Assembly: GCA_000720375.1 (NCBI GenBank)
Contig: JOAA01000026.1
Location: 140,123 to 204,122, forward strand
DNA length: 64,000 nt
Reading direction: 5' to 3'
Source of the DNA: Rhodococcus rhodnii
Lineage (GTDB): Bacteria > Actinomycetota > Actinomycetes > Mycobacteriales > Pseudonocardiaceae
This document shows positions 1 through 8,906 of this stretch, piece by piece. A model generated the notes under the pieces. The model was not told the DNA's origin. It saw only the letters and a list, made by a program, of their open reading frames with translations, and ran no database searches. Position numbers and translations under genes: made by a program. Every line of letters begins with the position of its first letter. The first letter of the stretch is position 1.

Positions 1-1
1 C

Positions 2-826
2 ATCGTTGCGGGAATTGTGGTGTCCACGCTCGCCGGTGTCGTCGGTGCCTACGGTATGGCCCGCTTGACGCGGCTTCTGGGCGGTAACCGGCGCGCCGAG
101 ACGATCGCCGTCGTGCTCGTCGCGGCTGCTCCGATGTCGGTGGTCTACACGCTGCCGTACCCCGAAAGCCTGTTGATCGCGCTCGTCGTGTGGGCCTTGA
201 TCGCGCTGCTTGAGCGCCAATGGTGGCTGTTCGCGCTGCTCACGGCCGTCGCGGGGACGTCGAACCCGATGGCAGGCCCGCTGATCGTGGTCGCGATCGT
301 CGCGGCTTGTGTCGCCGTCAATGAGCAGGGACAACGCCGCTGGTGGGCCGGCGTCACACCGCTGCTCGCGGCCGCCGGGATGCTGGGCTATCTGTTCTGG
401 GTCGCCGCCCACACGGCCCGCGGGTACTTCCACATCACCGACGTTGGCTGGGGCAACCGCATCGATGGCGGTCTCGTCACCGCGGAATGGATCCTCGACG
501 CGGTAACTACGAGCCGTGACCTGTTCGTGGTGGTGACCGCGATAGCGATTGTCGTCTCGGTGGTGGCGGTTGCGCTGGTGCGACGGCAGATGCCGTGGCA
601 AGTGTGGCTGTACACATTGGGCACGGTCGCGTTGATCGTGGTGCACAGCGGCCTCGTCCAGGACCGGGTACGGCTGCTGCTGAGCGCGTTCCCGCTGCTG
701 ATCTTGGCGGCGATCCGGCTGACGCGCTGCTCTACCCGTGTCGCAGTGGTGATAACGGGTCTGGCGTCACTGTTCGGGCTGTGGTTCAGCGCCTACGCGC
801 TCATTGTGTGGCCCCACTCGATCTGA
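2..826 (+). CDS. Partial PIG-V-like membrane mannosyltransferase (5' end outside window)
   Basis: The frame is already open at base 2, so the gene starts upstream of the window. The 270 or so visible residues form a run of long hydrophobic helices with a tyrosine-proline-glutamate-serine (YPES) element in the loop after an early helix. This resembles the YPE(S/P)LF region of PIG-V/GPI-mannosyltransferase-2 relatives, which in actinobacteria are polytopic polyprenyl-phosphomannose-dependent mannosyltransferases. The inferred role is sugar transfer to an envelope lipid or protein on the outer face of the membrane. The 3' end overlaps the convergent YfhO-like gene by 26 bases, and a GT2 polyprenyl-phosphate glycosyltransferase lies just beyond, which fits a glycolipid locus. 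Family assignment rests on a short motif and topology; any other GT-C-type protein is possible. Confidence 0.6.
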   Translation: MVAGIVVSTLAGVVGAYGMARLTRLLGGNRRAETIAVVLVAAAPMSVVYTLPYPESLLIALVVWALIALLERQWWLFALLTAVAGTSNPMAGPLIVVAIVAACVAVNEQGQRRWWAGVTPLLAAAGMLGYLFWVAAHTARGYFHITDVGWGNRIDGGLVTAEWILDAVTTSRDLFVVVTAIAIVVSVVAVALVRRQMPWQVWLYTLGTVALIVVHSGLVQDRVRLLLSAFPLLILAAIRLTRCSTRVAVVITGLASLFGLWFSAYALIVWPHSI

Positions 827-2888
827 CCGATGGCCGTCGCATTCCCAACGCGCACGCCAAGGCTATGCCCAGCAAAGCACAGACGATCCCGGCTGGCAGT
901 CCTGGTGGCGTCCAGGCGAGTTCGAGTTCACCCTCGTGCACGTCGCCGGGCAGATCCACGGTGAGCAGCCCGGCCGGCCCGTCGCGTACCGGCACGGTCT
1001 GTCCGTTGATCTCGGCACGATATCCGGGCCAGTTGAGCCGGGCGAACGTGAGGGTTCCGGTGCCGCGGAACCGCACCCGTTCCGACCGTGCACCATCCAT
1101 TGTGTCCTCGGCCGCGATCAGGTTCGGTGACCAGGCGCTGACTCGACCGTGCGGGAATGCGATGGGCTTGTCCCTGCGCAGGACGATGGCGTCGTTGTCG
1201 CTTGATTCGACGTGCCAGCCCGGCTGTGGTTGGGGTGCGTTGACGAGTGCGCGTTGGACCACAACGGTTTCCACGCGGGTCAGGTCCGCGATCGTGAGCT
1301 CGCCCTGAACCGGTGTGAACAATCTGGTGTACCCGTCGGCGCATGTCTCTCGATGGGACACACACAACGCCTTCTCGTACTTCATGAAGGCGATCCCGGT
1401 GTACGCCATCAGACTTGGCACACCGGCTGCCGCGTACCCGTTGCCGAACCGGAAACGGTCCCGCGGCTCCTTGGCCACATCGGCGATCTGCGCGACAGTC
1501 CCGGTGTACGGCAAATGCACTGTCGGGGTCGGGTAGGTCTGCGTGACCGAGGAGTTGACCGGCGACCACGTGGTCTGCACCACAAGCACCACGGCCGTCC
1601 CTGCCGTCAGAACGCCTGCCATCCAACGGGAATTGCCGCGCCGGGCGGCCAGGATGAGCAAGGCGGTCAACCCGGCAAGTAAGAGCGCGCCAATCACGTG
1701 GTGTACGGCGATCTTCGGATAGGACGCCACGGAGAGATAAGTCCCGGCAAGCAATGCGCCGCCGGTGATCGCTATTCGTCTACGTAGGTGGTCGGTCCGT
1801 AACCCGGCGGACAGCAACACGGCGAACAGCACCGCGAGGCCGAGGAACAATCCCTCGATGTTGCGCAGCGGCCAGCGGAACATCCACAAGTTCGACGGCG
1901 CCAGACAGAACACGAGGTACACACCGCTGACCACGAAGGCAGAAACCAACTCGCGCCTACGCCGTCGCAGCACAGTCCAGTCGAGCCAGGGGAGTACCGG
2001 CACGGCGAACCACGCGAAGTAGGTAGCAGGCACATGGAGACGAATGTCCGACGGGTCGAACACCTTCATCAAGGGCGAATGGCTTGGCATGCTCAGCGCA
2101 AGCAGGTCACCGATGCCAGGCTGGAGCATGCCGGAGTTGTAGAGCACCATGCCACTGCGGCTGCCGACTGACGCGGCTCCGACCAGCGGCAGGAAAACCA
2201 ACGGCACCACGGCAAGGACTGACAACCCGATGAGGACGACCCGGAGCTTGCGGAACTCGGCGAACAGTCCGATGTAGATCGCCAGGATCGCCAGCACTCC
2301 GTACGGATTGCCAGCGGTGACGCACAATGCGCCAAAGACGAATGCCCACACCGGATGCAGCGTTCGAGCCACGGCCTTACGTGCCGACCACCACACCCAT
2401 GGCACCCACGCGAAGGTCATCAGCCCAGCCGCCCACGTGCCGGCCTGGAAGAACAGGATGAAACCGCTGAACGGCAACGCGAAACCCACCGCGAACGCGG
2501 CCCACCTCGACGCGCCGAACTCCCGGCACAACAGGTACCCGCCGAGCGCCAATATCACCAGGAACTGGGTCTTCACCACGGCCGACGCCAGCGCCAGGTC
2601 GTCGAACCGGGTCACCAGCAGGTAATCCGCCAGGTTCACCGGGTTCCACAGGCCGAACAGGGCCTCGCCGGCGAGGTTTCCGCCCTGCCACGAGTCCAGG
2701 TCGAGCAGCGGGAAGCTGCCGGAGAGCAACTGTTCGCCGATCCGCCGCCACATCGGCGCGAACTGCGCGGCGCTGTCGTCGGCCAGGTAGAACAGGTGGG
2801 CACGGGCGAACGGCAGCAGAGCCATCAGCGCGACCAGGACGCACAGGATCGCCGGCGGTACCCACCGCCGTTGGAGCAGCGAAGTCAC
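801..2888 (-). CDS. YfhO-family polytopic membrane protein
   Basis: This 695-residue protein has an N-terminal signal-anchor, a large extracytoplasmic loop with acidic residues soon after it (LADDSAAQF), roughly a dozen hydrophobic helices, then a soluble beta-rich C-terminal domain and a final helix. That is the architecture of YfhO-family (GT-C-like) proteins, which in Gram-positives are implicated in glycosylation of teichoic acids or other envelope polymers using a lipid-linked sugar. The GTG start at 2888 overlaps the stop of the upstream GT2 gene (GTGA), so the two are translationally coupled. The pairing is functionally sensible: the GT2 enzyme would make the polyprenyl-phosphate sugar and this protein would transfer it. 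Substrate unknown. Confidence 0.8.
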   Translation of the reverse strand: MTSLLQRRWVPPAILCVLVALMALLPFARAHLFYLADDSAAQFAPMWRRIGEQLLSGSFPLLDLDSWQGGNLAGEALFGLWNPVNLADYLLVTRFDDLALASAVVKTQFLVILALGGYLLCREFGASRWAAFAVGFALPFSGFILFFQAGTWAAGLMTFAWVPWVWWSARKAVARTLHPVWAFVFGALCVTAGNPYGVLAILAIYIGLFAEFRKLRVVLIGLSVLAVVPLVFLPLVGAASVGSRSGMVLYNSGMLQPGIGDLLALSMPSHSPLMKVFDPSDIRLHVPATYFAWFAVPVLPWLDWTVLRRRRRELVSAFVVSGVYLVFCLAPSNLWMFRWPLRNIEGLFLGLAVLFAVLLSAGLRTDHLRRRIAITGGALLAGTYLSVASYPKIAVHHVIGALLLAGLTALLILAARRGNSRWMAGVLTAGTAVVLVVQTTWSPVNSSVTQTYPTPTVHLPYTGTVAQIADVAKEPRDRFRFGNGYAAAGVPSLMAYTGIAFMKYEKALCVSHRETCADGYTRLFTPVQGELTIADLTRVETVVVQRALVNAPQPQPGWHVESSDNDAIVLRRDKPIAFPHGRVSAWSPNLIAAEDTMDGARSERVRFRGTGTLTFARLNWPGYRAEINGQTVPVRDGPAGLLTVDLPGDVHEGELELAWTPPGLPAGIVCALLGIALACALGMRRPSVRSSGATQ

Positions 2889-3856
2889 TTGTTCGCCTCG
2901 TGATCCTGGCCGAACGAGACGCGGACCGGTGCCGTCGGCGGGCTACTCGTCTCCTTGACCAGGAAATGCGGCCTACGCTTGGATTCGTAGTAGATCCGGC
3001 CGACGTACTCGCCGATGATCCCCAGGAACAGCAACTGCAGTCCACCGAGGACGGCCACGCCGACCATCAACGTGGCGTATCCAGGCGCGTCCACCCCACT
3101 GGACAGCACGTCGACCACCACGTACCCGGCGTAGAAGAAGGCCAGCAACGTGACGATCAAACCGAGGTACACGGCCAGCCGCAGCGGCCGGTTGTTGAAC
3201 GACACGACCCCGTCTATGCCGTAGTTCAACAATTTTCGAAATGTCCACTTTGTCTGACCGGTGCCGCGCTGGACGTTCTCGTAGTCGACGACCGCGGTGT
3301 CGAAACCGATCCAGGAGAACAGTCCTTTGGAGAACCGGTTGTACTCGCCCAGTGCCAGCAGGGCGTTGACCGCCCTGCGCGTCATCACCCGGTAGTCGCC
3401 CTCGCCGTCCCGCAACCGGACATCCACCAGGCGATTCATTACCTTGTAGTACGCCTTCGAGGACAGCGCCCGCAATCGCTTCTCGCCCTTGCGGTCCCGT
3501 CGCGCGACGACCTGGTCATGACCCGTGCCGAGCAGCTCGATCATCTGGCTGAGCAACTCGGGCGGATGTTGCAGGTCGGCGTCCATGATCGCGACGACAT
3601 CGCCGTCGGCATGCGAAAGCCCCGCCAGCATCGCCGATTCCTTGCCGAAGTTACGGCTCAGCGCGACATAGCGGACATGCGGATCTTCCGACGCGAGCTC
3701 CCGCATCCGAGCAAGCGTTTGATCGGAGCTGCCGTCGTCCACCATGACGATCTCGAAATCGAGCGTGACCATCGGAAGTACGGCGCTCAGCCGCGCATGA
3801 AGATCCGCGAGTCCGTTCTCCTCGTTGAAGCACGGCACCACAACGGAAAGCCGCAT
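2885..3856 (-). CDS. GtrB/DPM1-type polyprenyl-phosphate glycosyltransferase (GT2)
   Basis: A 323-residue family-2 glycosyltransferase. The GT-A domain starts at the very N-terminus (MRLSVVVPCFNEE), with VDDGSSDQT and the metal-binding DADLQHPPE motif. Two C-terminal transmembrane helices are followed by the basic YESKRRPHF tail typical of bactoprenol glucosyl/mannosyl transferases. It should transfer a sugar from a nucleotide sugar to undecaprenyl phosphate on the cytoplasmic face. The frame is open for another 500 bases upstream, but the ATG at 3856 is chosen because a GGGGAG ribosome site lies just upstream and the catalytic domain begins there; the longer frame would run across the divergent PIG-L gene. 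It ends in a 4-base overlap with the YfhO-like gene. Confidence 0.9.
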   Translation of the reverse strand: MRLSVVVPCFNEENGLADLHARLSAVLPMVTLDFEIVMVDDGSSDQTLARMRELASEDPHVRYVALSRNFGKESAMLAGLSHADGDVVAIMDADLQHPPELLSQMIELLGTGHDQVVARRDRKGEKRLRALSSKAYYKVMNRLVDVRLRDGEGDYRVMTRRAVNALLALGEYNRFSKGLFSWIGFDTAVVDYENVQRGTGQTKWTFRKLLNYGIDGVVSFNNRPLRLAVYLGLIVTLLAFFYAGYVVVDVLSSGVDAPGYATLMVGVAVLGGLQLLFLGIIGEYVGRIYYESKRRPHFLVKETSSPPTAPVRVSFGQDHEANK

Positions 3857-3943
3857 CCGTTCTCCCCTTTGCCTGTCACCCGCCCATAAGGACGCCCGGC
3901 GGACGCGGAAGGTTGCATTCGAAGTTGTGGCAATGTCGTTGGC

Positions 3944-5632
3944 ATGACGACGTTGGCCGAACGTGGCCGGAATGTCCGCTCCTGGCTGAGTTTTGTGGCG
4001 GCCGCGGTGCTGGCCGTGATATTGATGGGGTTTTCGTCCACATCGGAGCGAATGCCGCCTTCCATCGCGCCGTCGGCACGCTACGTCCAGGTGATCGCTC
4101 ATCCCGATGACGACATCATCTTCATGAACCCCGATCTGGTGGCGGGGATCAGAGCGGGTCATCCCACGACTGGGATCTATCTCACCGCGGGGGAGACCGA
4201 CAAACCGGATGCTGCCGCGTACGCCGCTCGGCGTCAGGCGGGCACCCGTGCGGCCTACGCGCGAATGGCTGGCGCTGCGAACGATTGGCGTGCCGAGCGG
4301 CTGGACGTCGACCCGCGGCACGCCGTCGAACTGTATACATTGCACCAACGGCCCGAGGTTCAAGTGGTGTTCGTGAACCTGCCCGAGAACAACGATCCTC
4401 TTGCCGTCGGCGGCCGCGAATCGTTCGTGCGGCTGTGGAAAGACGATCGGGACGAACTACGCATCGGGACCCTCATGCCGACGGGCGGAGTCCTTGGGCG
4501 GCGGTACTTCTACACGCATTCCGATGTGGTCCAGCTGTTGGTGAAGCTGTTCGAGCGGTTTCGGCCGACGGTGGTCCGTGCGCAGGACCCCAATCCGGAC
4601 AAGCGGTTGCTCAAGGACAATGTCCTGTTCCACGACCATCCGGACCACGTGGCGGCCGCGCGGTTCACGGACGCCGCTTCGCGTCTGTACCAAGGACCTC
4701 GGTTCATCTACGAGAACTACCGGGACTACAACGTCGCCGAGGTGCCGCCCAACCTGTCTGCTGCCGACCGGCGGGACAAAATCGACATCTTCGGCGCGTA
4801 CGTACCGCACGACTCGGATGTGAGCCTGGGGTATCCGTACGACGGCTGGTTGCCCGCGATGTATCAGCGCTACCCACGCGGATCCACATGGGCCGCGGAC
4901 GGCCGTGCTTATCTTGTCCTGAATGGACAGCTGTACGCGTGCCGCCCCGGCGAAGCGTGGACGGCTTTGCCGTGGGCGGAGGGACCACTCAACCAGGCGG
5001 TGTCCGCCTCGGGCGGCTGGGTGGTCGCGAAACGGGCCAGTGACCACCAGATCCTGGCGTTGGTCGACGAGGCCTGGCGGTCGCTCGGCAATCCGAACGA
5101 CCACCTCCCCGGCGACCGTGCGCAGGTCGGTTCCCCTGTCACCAATGGAAAAGCGGTGTACGTGAAGAACGGGCGCGGTGGATTGAGCGTGTGGCGTTCC
5201 GGTCGCGGGTGGACAGACATCGGCGGCACCGACATTCAAGATGGCGTCGCACTCGCCGGCGACGACGTATATGCGTCCACAAGGGACAAAGTACTGCATT
5301 GGCATGCCGACCGGCTCGATCCGGGCTTTGCCTCGCTGAGGCCTGCGGGCCCACCGTCTGCTGCCGTGGTGTCAAGCGGGATCGCGGTCGTCTACCGGAC
5401 CGACACCGGGGAGATAGCGCTGGGGAACAAGGTGTTGCCCGGGTTCTCCGGGCCGGGCAATCCGACTGTCACAACGGCCGGCGCGGTGTTCGCCCGAACC
5501 TCCGCGGGTGGACTCGCGGTCAACACCGGCGCGGGCTGGCGCGACCTAGGCGGACAGATACTCGACCAGCCCGCACCCATGGGCGCGGGCGTGGTCGCAC
5601 TCGGCCCGGATGGACAAGTACGCACTTTCTAG
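3944..5632 (+). CDS. Secreted PIG-L family deacetylase with C-terminal propeller-like region
   Basis: A 562-residue protein. A membrane anchor or signal segment (about residues 15-32) is followed by a PIG-L/LmbE deacetylase domain: AHPDDD near residue 50 and HDHPDH near residue 229 supply the zinc ligands and the general base. Family members remove N-acetyl groups from GlcNAc-type substrates (GlcNAc-PI, mycothiol precursors). From about residue 310 the protein has repeated W/G-rich blades (for example WAADGRAYLVLNGQLY and SASGGWVVAKR) resembling a tachylectin- or PLL-type beta-propeller, so it may bind glycans. An extracytoplasmic site argues against a mycothiol role. It diverges from the GT2 gene across 87 bases and overlaps the convergent CocE gene by four bases. 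No clear ribosome site precedes the ATG. Confidence 0.85.
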   Translation: MTTLAERGRNVRSWLSFVAAAVLAVILMGFSSTSERMPPSIAPSARYVQVIAHPDDDIIFMNPDLVAGIRAGHPTTGIYLTAGETDKPDAAAYAARRQAGTRAAYARMAGAANDWRAERLDVDPRHAVELYTLHQRPEVQVVFVNLPENNDPLAVGGRESFVRLWKDDRDELRIGTLMPTGGVLGRRYFYTHSDVVQLLVKLFERFRPTVVRAQDPNPDKRLLKDNVLFHDHPDHVAAARFTDAASRLYQGPRFIYENYRDYNVAEVPPNLSAADRRDKIDIFGAYVPHDSDVSLGYPYDGWLPAMYQRYPRGSTWAADGRAYLVLNGQLYACRPGEAWTALPWAEGPLNQAVSASGGWVVAKRASDHQILALVDEAWRSLGNPNDHLPGDRAQVGSPVTNGKAVYVKNGRGGLSVWRSGRGWTDIGGTDIQDGVALAGDDVYASTRDKVLHWHADRLDPGFASLRPAGPPSAAVVSSGIAVVYRTDTGEIALGNKVLPGFSGPGNPTVTTAGAVFARTSAGGLAVNTGAGWRDLGGQILDQPAPMGAGVVALGPDGQVRTF

Positions 5633-7245
5633 CGATGGCGGCGCACGCGGACCGGGAGAGTGATGGCGGACGGGTGCGCTGAGTCGTGGTGGACGGTCTG
5701 ATCGGCGGTCAGGAGCGTGGTAGCCGTCGCGCGCGATTCTCCTGTGCCGGGATTGCGGGCGTAGCGAGGGAAGGCGCCGCTGGAGACTTGGACGCGGATG
5801 CGGTGTCCCCGCTTGAAGTTGTGGGCAGTGGGCCAGAGTCGCACGGTTGCTCGGGTCAGCTTGTCGGTCTCGGTCAGGCTTACCAGGCCGTCGCAGACGT
5901 TCCAGGAGCGCCCTTCCGGGTCGACGGCGCAGAGCCGGACGAACACGTCGGCGTGCGCCAGGCTCGACTGGAACCAGATCTCGGCGCTGACGTCGCCGAT
6001 CACCTCCACGTCCTCGTCCAGCACCGGCGTGGTGTAGGTGAGCACGTCCGCCCTGGCCTCGAGGGCGGTGTTGTCCACCCGGCTGTTGTCCTTGACCATG
6101 CGCACTCCGCCCACTGCCGGCGTCGGGTCGGCGGGGTCGTAGCGGTAGTGGTCCGGCTCGGACTCGGCCGGTGGCTCGTCTGCCAGCACGCCACCGGCGT
6201 GCAGGTGGAACCGCTTGGGCTCGTAGCCGCTCGGCGGCCAGGCCTCGAAGTCACGCCAGGCTTCCTCGCCCATCACGTACAGGCGAACCGGAGGGCGCGC
6301 GCGAGGCTGCTCGCCGTGGGCGTGGGCGAGTCCGAAGTCGAGGGCTTCCTCGATGGGCAGACCGGTAAAGTCGGTGTGCGCCCACGGACCCACGGTCAGC
6401 CGGGCCGGACGCCCCGCGTCCTGCAGGGTCCGGAAGTCTCGAAGCTGGCCAGGCAGGAAGATGTCGAACCAGCCGCCGATCGAGCTGACCGGCACGGTCG
6501 TGTCCGCGACCCGATGGCGGTGGTCGAGGCCGGTCCAGCGCGGGGTGTCAGCGTTGTGGACGAGAATGTCCTGGATGTAGTCGGACCGTTCGCCGATCGC
6601 GGCGACGTCGGACTGGCCGAGTGGAAGCGTCCACAACGCACGGGCCGTCCTCTTGGCTTGCGGCAGGCTGCGCAGCAGCGCCAGCGGGCGTTGCTGGGTG
6701 CCGACCATCGCGCCCCAGGCGAACGGCGTCTCCAGTGACATGCCGTCGGCGCGGAGGAACTCCAGCGTCAGTGCGGACTCCGTGACGATCGGGATCATCG
6801 CCTTGACCTGGGGCGGCAGCTGGTCGGCGACGGCCCATTGCACGTAGCCCAGGTAGCTCATGCCGAAGAGCACGATCGCGTCGCCCGCCCACGGTTGTTT
6901 CACCAGCCAGTCCAGCGTCGCCAGGCCGTCTTCGCGCTCCTGGCGCAACGGGTCGAAGGTGCCACCGGAGCCGAATCCGCCGCGGGTGCTCTGCATGACT
7001 ACCTGGTAGCCCCGTTCGGCGAGCGGCCGCGCCATTCCACTGGCGATGAGTCCGCTGCGGCCGTAGGGAGAGCGCAGCAGGGCGATCGGCAAGCTCTCCC
7101 CGCCGGTGCGTGGCGCCAGCCTGTCCGCAAGCAGTTCGACGCCGTCGCGCATCGGCACGCGGAGATCCCGCTGGACAACCACGTCGCGGGTGTGGGGCGG
7201 GCGCAGCTTCAGCTTGCGCTGGATCACGTAGCTGATCAGGTTCAT
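5629..7245 (-). CDS. CocE/NonD-family serine hydrolase
   Basis: A 538-residue alpha/beta hydrolase with the nucleophile elbow GMSYLG (Ser130), an N-terminal core starting with the substrate-facing VPMRDGVELLADR segment, and a C-terminal jelly-roll domain (VEVIGDVSAEIWFQSS). These are the hallmarks of the X-Pro dipeptidyl-peptidase/cocaine-esterase family, which hydrolyses acyl esters or amides. The length is normal for the family. The frame extends to 7371, but the ATG at 7245 is chosen because it overlaps the stop of the TetR gene (ATGA), giving a coupled two-gene operon. The substrate is unknown; control by the coupled TetR repressor is likely. Confidence 0.88.
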   Translation of the reverse strand: MNLISYVIQRKLKLRPPHTRDVVVQRDLRVPMRDGVELLADRLAPRTGGESLPIALLRSPYGRSGLIASGMARPLAERGYQVVMQSTRGGFGSGGTFDPLRQEREDGLATLDWLVKQPWAGDAIVLFGMSYLGYVQWAVADQLPPQVKAMIPIVTESALTLEFLRADGMSLETPFAWGAMVGTQQRPLALLRSLPQAKRTARALWTLPLGQSDVAAIGERSDYIQDILVHNADTPRWTGLDHRHRVADTTVPVSSIGGWFDIFLPGQLRDFRTLQDAGRPARLTVGPWAHTDFTGLPIEEALDFGLAHAHGEQPRARPPVRLYVMGEEAWRDFEAWPPSGYEPKRFHLHAGGVLADEPPAESEPDHYRYDPADPTPAVGGVRMVKDNSRVDNTALEARADVLTYTTPVLDEDVEVIGDVSAEIWFQSSLAHADVFVRLCAVDPEGRSWNVCDGLVSLTETDKLTRATVRLWPTAHNFKRGHRIRVQVSSGAFPRYARNPGTGESRATATTLLTADQTVHHDSAHPSAITLPVRVRRHR

Positions 7246-7862
7246 CGGAGTGCCTCCGCGTCGGACTTGCCAGCCGCTCGGCCGATGGCGGTCATCAGGA
7301 CGGACATCACGTGCAGCAACCGGTCGGTGAACGCCTCGGGGTCCAGCGGGTCCGGTCCGTCGACCACCCACGTCGTGATGAAGGCACCGGCGCCGCCGGT
7401 CAGGACAGCGGCGAGGTCGTCGGCGAGCCGCGGATCGAGGCGGTCGCCGGCCACCTGCTCGATGCCCTGCCGGTTGACCGGGCGGAACAGGCCGCTCAGC
7501 CCGCGGTCGATGGCGAATCCGCCGGATCCGGTCAGCAGGGCGCGGTAGAACACCCGGTAGTCGGCGAAGTGGCGCGACACCGCTAGCGTCAGCTCGCGTG
7601 CGGTCGCCTGAGTGTCGGTCTCGATGCGTGGCAGCAGTTTCTGCCGCACCAGGTCGAGACCGGCCTCCAGCAGCAGTGTGTCGCGATCGCCGAAGTGCTG
7701 GTAGACGACCCGACGGCTCATGTCCGCGGCTTCCGCGATGTCGGAGAGCGGAATCGCCGTCGTGCCGCGCTCGGTGACCAGGGCGACCGCAGCCTGCATG
7801 AGCGCCGCGCGGGAACGGCGCACGCGGCGGTCCTGGGCGGGTTCGGCCGCAGTCAGCTCCAT
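7242..7862 (-). CDS. TetR-family transcriptional regulator
   Basis: About 206 residues. The N-terminal helix-turn-helix (AALMQAAVALVTERG through DMSRRVVYQHFGDRDTLL) is typical TetR; the C-terminal ligand domain is not specific. The ATG at 7862 places the HTH about 20 residues in, as usual; the frame continues upstream to 7940 but would then cover a repeat-bearing promoter region. The gene is cotranscribed with the coupled hydrolase, which it probably represses together with itself. The ribosome site is weak, so an alternative start (GTG 15 bases upstream) is possible. Confidence 0.85.
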   Translation of the reverse strand: MELTAAEPAQDRRVRRSRAALMQAAVALVTERGTTAIPLSDIAEAADMSRRVVYQHFGDRDTLLLEAGLDLVRQKLLPRIETDTQATARELTLAVSRHFADYRVFYRALLTGSGGFAIDRGLSGLFRPVNRQGIEQVAGDRLDPRLADDLAAVLTGGAGAFITTWVVDGPDPLDPEAFTDRLLHVMSVLMTAIGRAAGKSDAEALR

Positions 7863-7875
7863 GCCATGATCGTGC

Positions 7876-7901
7876 ACACTTGTTACTAAATGCGCAAGTG
7901 T
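7876..7901. promoter_or_regulatory. Candidate TetR operator upstream of the TetR/CocE operon
   Basis: An inverted repeat ACACTTG-N12-CAAGTGT sits 14 to 39 bases upstream of the chosen TetR ATG. The right arm lies inside a near-direct duplication (CTTGTTACT and AGTGTTACT). Position and symmetry fit an autoregulatory TetR site; no binding evidence. Confidence 0.45.
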
Positions 7902-8018
7902 TACTGATCGTGCCTGCCTGCTGTCCACATAGGACGGCATCCTGCTCGACTGTGGACGATCGCGGTCTCTGTCCGGCGTATTGGCCAGTTCAGGAATGCG
8001 GCGAACAATGCACGTGCC

Positions 8019-8759
8019 ATGACGGCCTTGACTTCTCGCTTATTCGGTAGTCCTCTCCACGTGAGTATTTCAGTGGGGGGCGACGGGGCCTTCTCCCGCC
8101 GGGCGCGCTCCGCTGAACAGGCATTTGCCCGCTATCAGCCCTTGATGAAGCCTGCCGGGATAACCCGGATCGCGGACGTCACCGGCCTCGATGTCATCGG
8201 AATACCGGTCTCGCTGGCGATCCGTCCCGCTGCCAGGTCATTGGTGGTCAGTGCCGGCAAGGGCCTGACCGTCGCAGGCGCCCGGGTCGCGGCACTCATG
8301 GAAAGCTTGGAGTGCTGGTACGCCGAAAACCTGGATCTGCCCGCGAAACGGGCCACCTTCGACGAGGTCGGCGACGTCGCCGTGAATCCTGAGTCGCTGC
8401 CACCCGCGCTCGGCGCTGACACCACAACCCAGCGGAGCATGGACTGGATCGCGGGAACCGACCTCGCGACCGGGCGCACCACCTGGGTACCGCTGGACTC
8501 AGTCAACGTCAAGCTGCTGAAGCTGGGCGGGCTGCTCCCGGCCAAGCGCGAACTGGAGACGCTGCGCGGGCTCGGCGCGGCCCGGTTCCTCGGCTGCCAC
8601 TTCGAGCCGGAGAGGTCCATCGCCTACGCCGCCCAGCTGGCCGGTCTCTGCGACTGGACCGACCTGGACGGCCATTTCTGGCTCGGTGCACCCGCCGTCG
8701 ACAGCTTCCGGCTCGACACGCGATCGCCTGGCATCGCTCGAATCGCCACCGAAGGCTGA
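8019..8759 (+). CDS. Shortened YcaO-domain protein, central region apparently missing
   Basis: A 246-residue protein whose first 130 residues read as the start of a YcaO cyclodehydratase: ITRIADVTGLDVIGIPV, then SAGKGLTVAGARVAALMESL with the glutamates that help bind ATP and magnesium. YcaO enzymes phosphorylate amide backbones to form azolines, thioamides or amidines in RiPPs and are usually 380 or more residues. After GTDLATGRTTWVPLDSV the expected SNGLASG/ERDA core is absent, and the sequence goes straight to a segment (GCHFEPERSIAYAAQLAG) resembling the late G-x-H-x-x-P-x-x-A motif. I read this as an internal deletion of 100 or more residues, so the enzyme is probably inactive. It is followed at 8907 by the MFS exporter. 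Confidence 0.6.
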   Translation: MTALTSRLFGSPLHVSISVGGDGAFSRRARSAEQAFARYQPLMKPAGITRIADVTGLDVIGIPVSLAIRPAARSLVVSAGKGLTVAGARVAALMESLECWYAENLDLPAKRATFDEVGDVAVNPESLPPALGADTTTQRSMDWIAGTDLATGRTTWVPLDSVNVKLLKLGGLLPAKRELETLRGLGAARFLGCHFEPERSIAYAAQLAGLCDWTDLDGHFWLGAPAVDSFRLDTRSPGIARIATEG

Positions 8760-8906
8760 GCCGACACGGTGGCAGTGGCATCCCGTGCTGACGAATTCGG
8801 CTTTCTGTACTGTGAATTTCTCGGACGAAGTGAGGACCGGAATACCCGCGGGCGAAGAGGGGATCAACGGGCTTGCCTGGTTGGCCGAGTACACGGGTCA
8901 GGCACG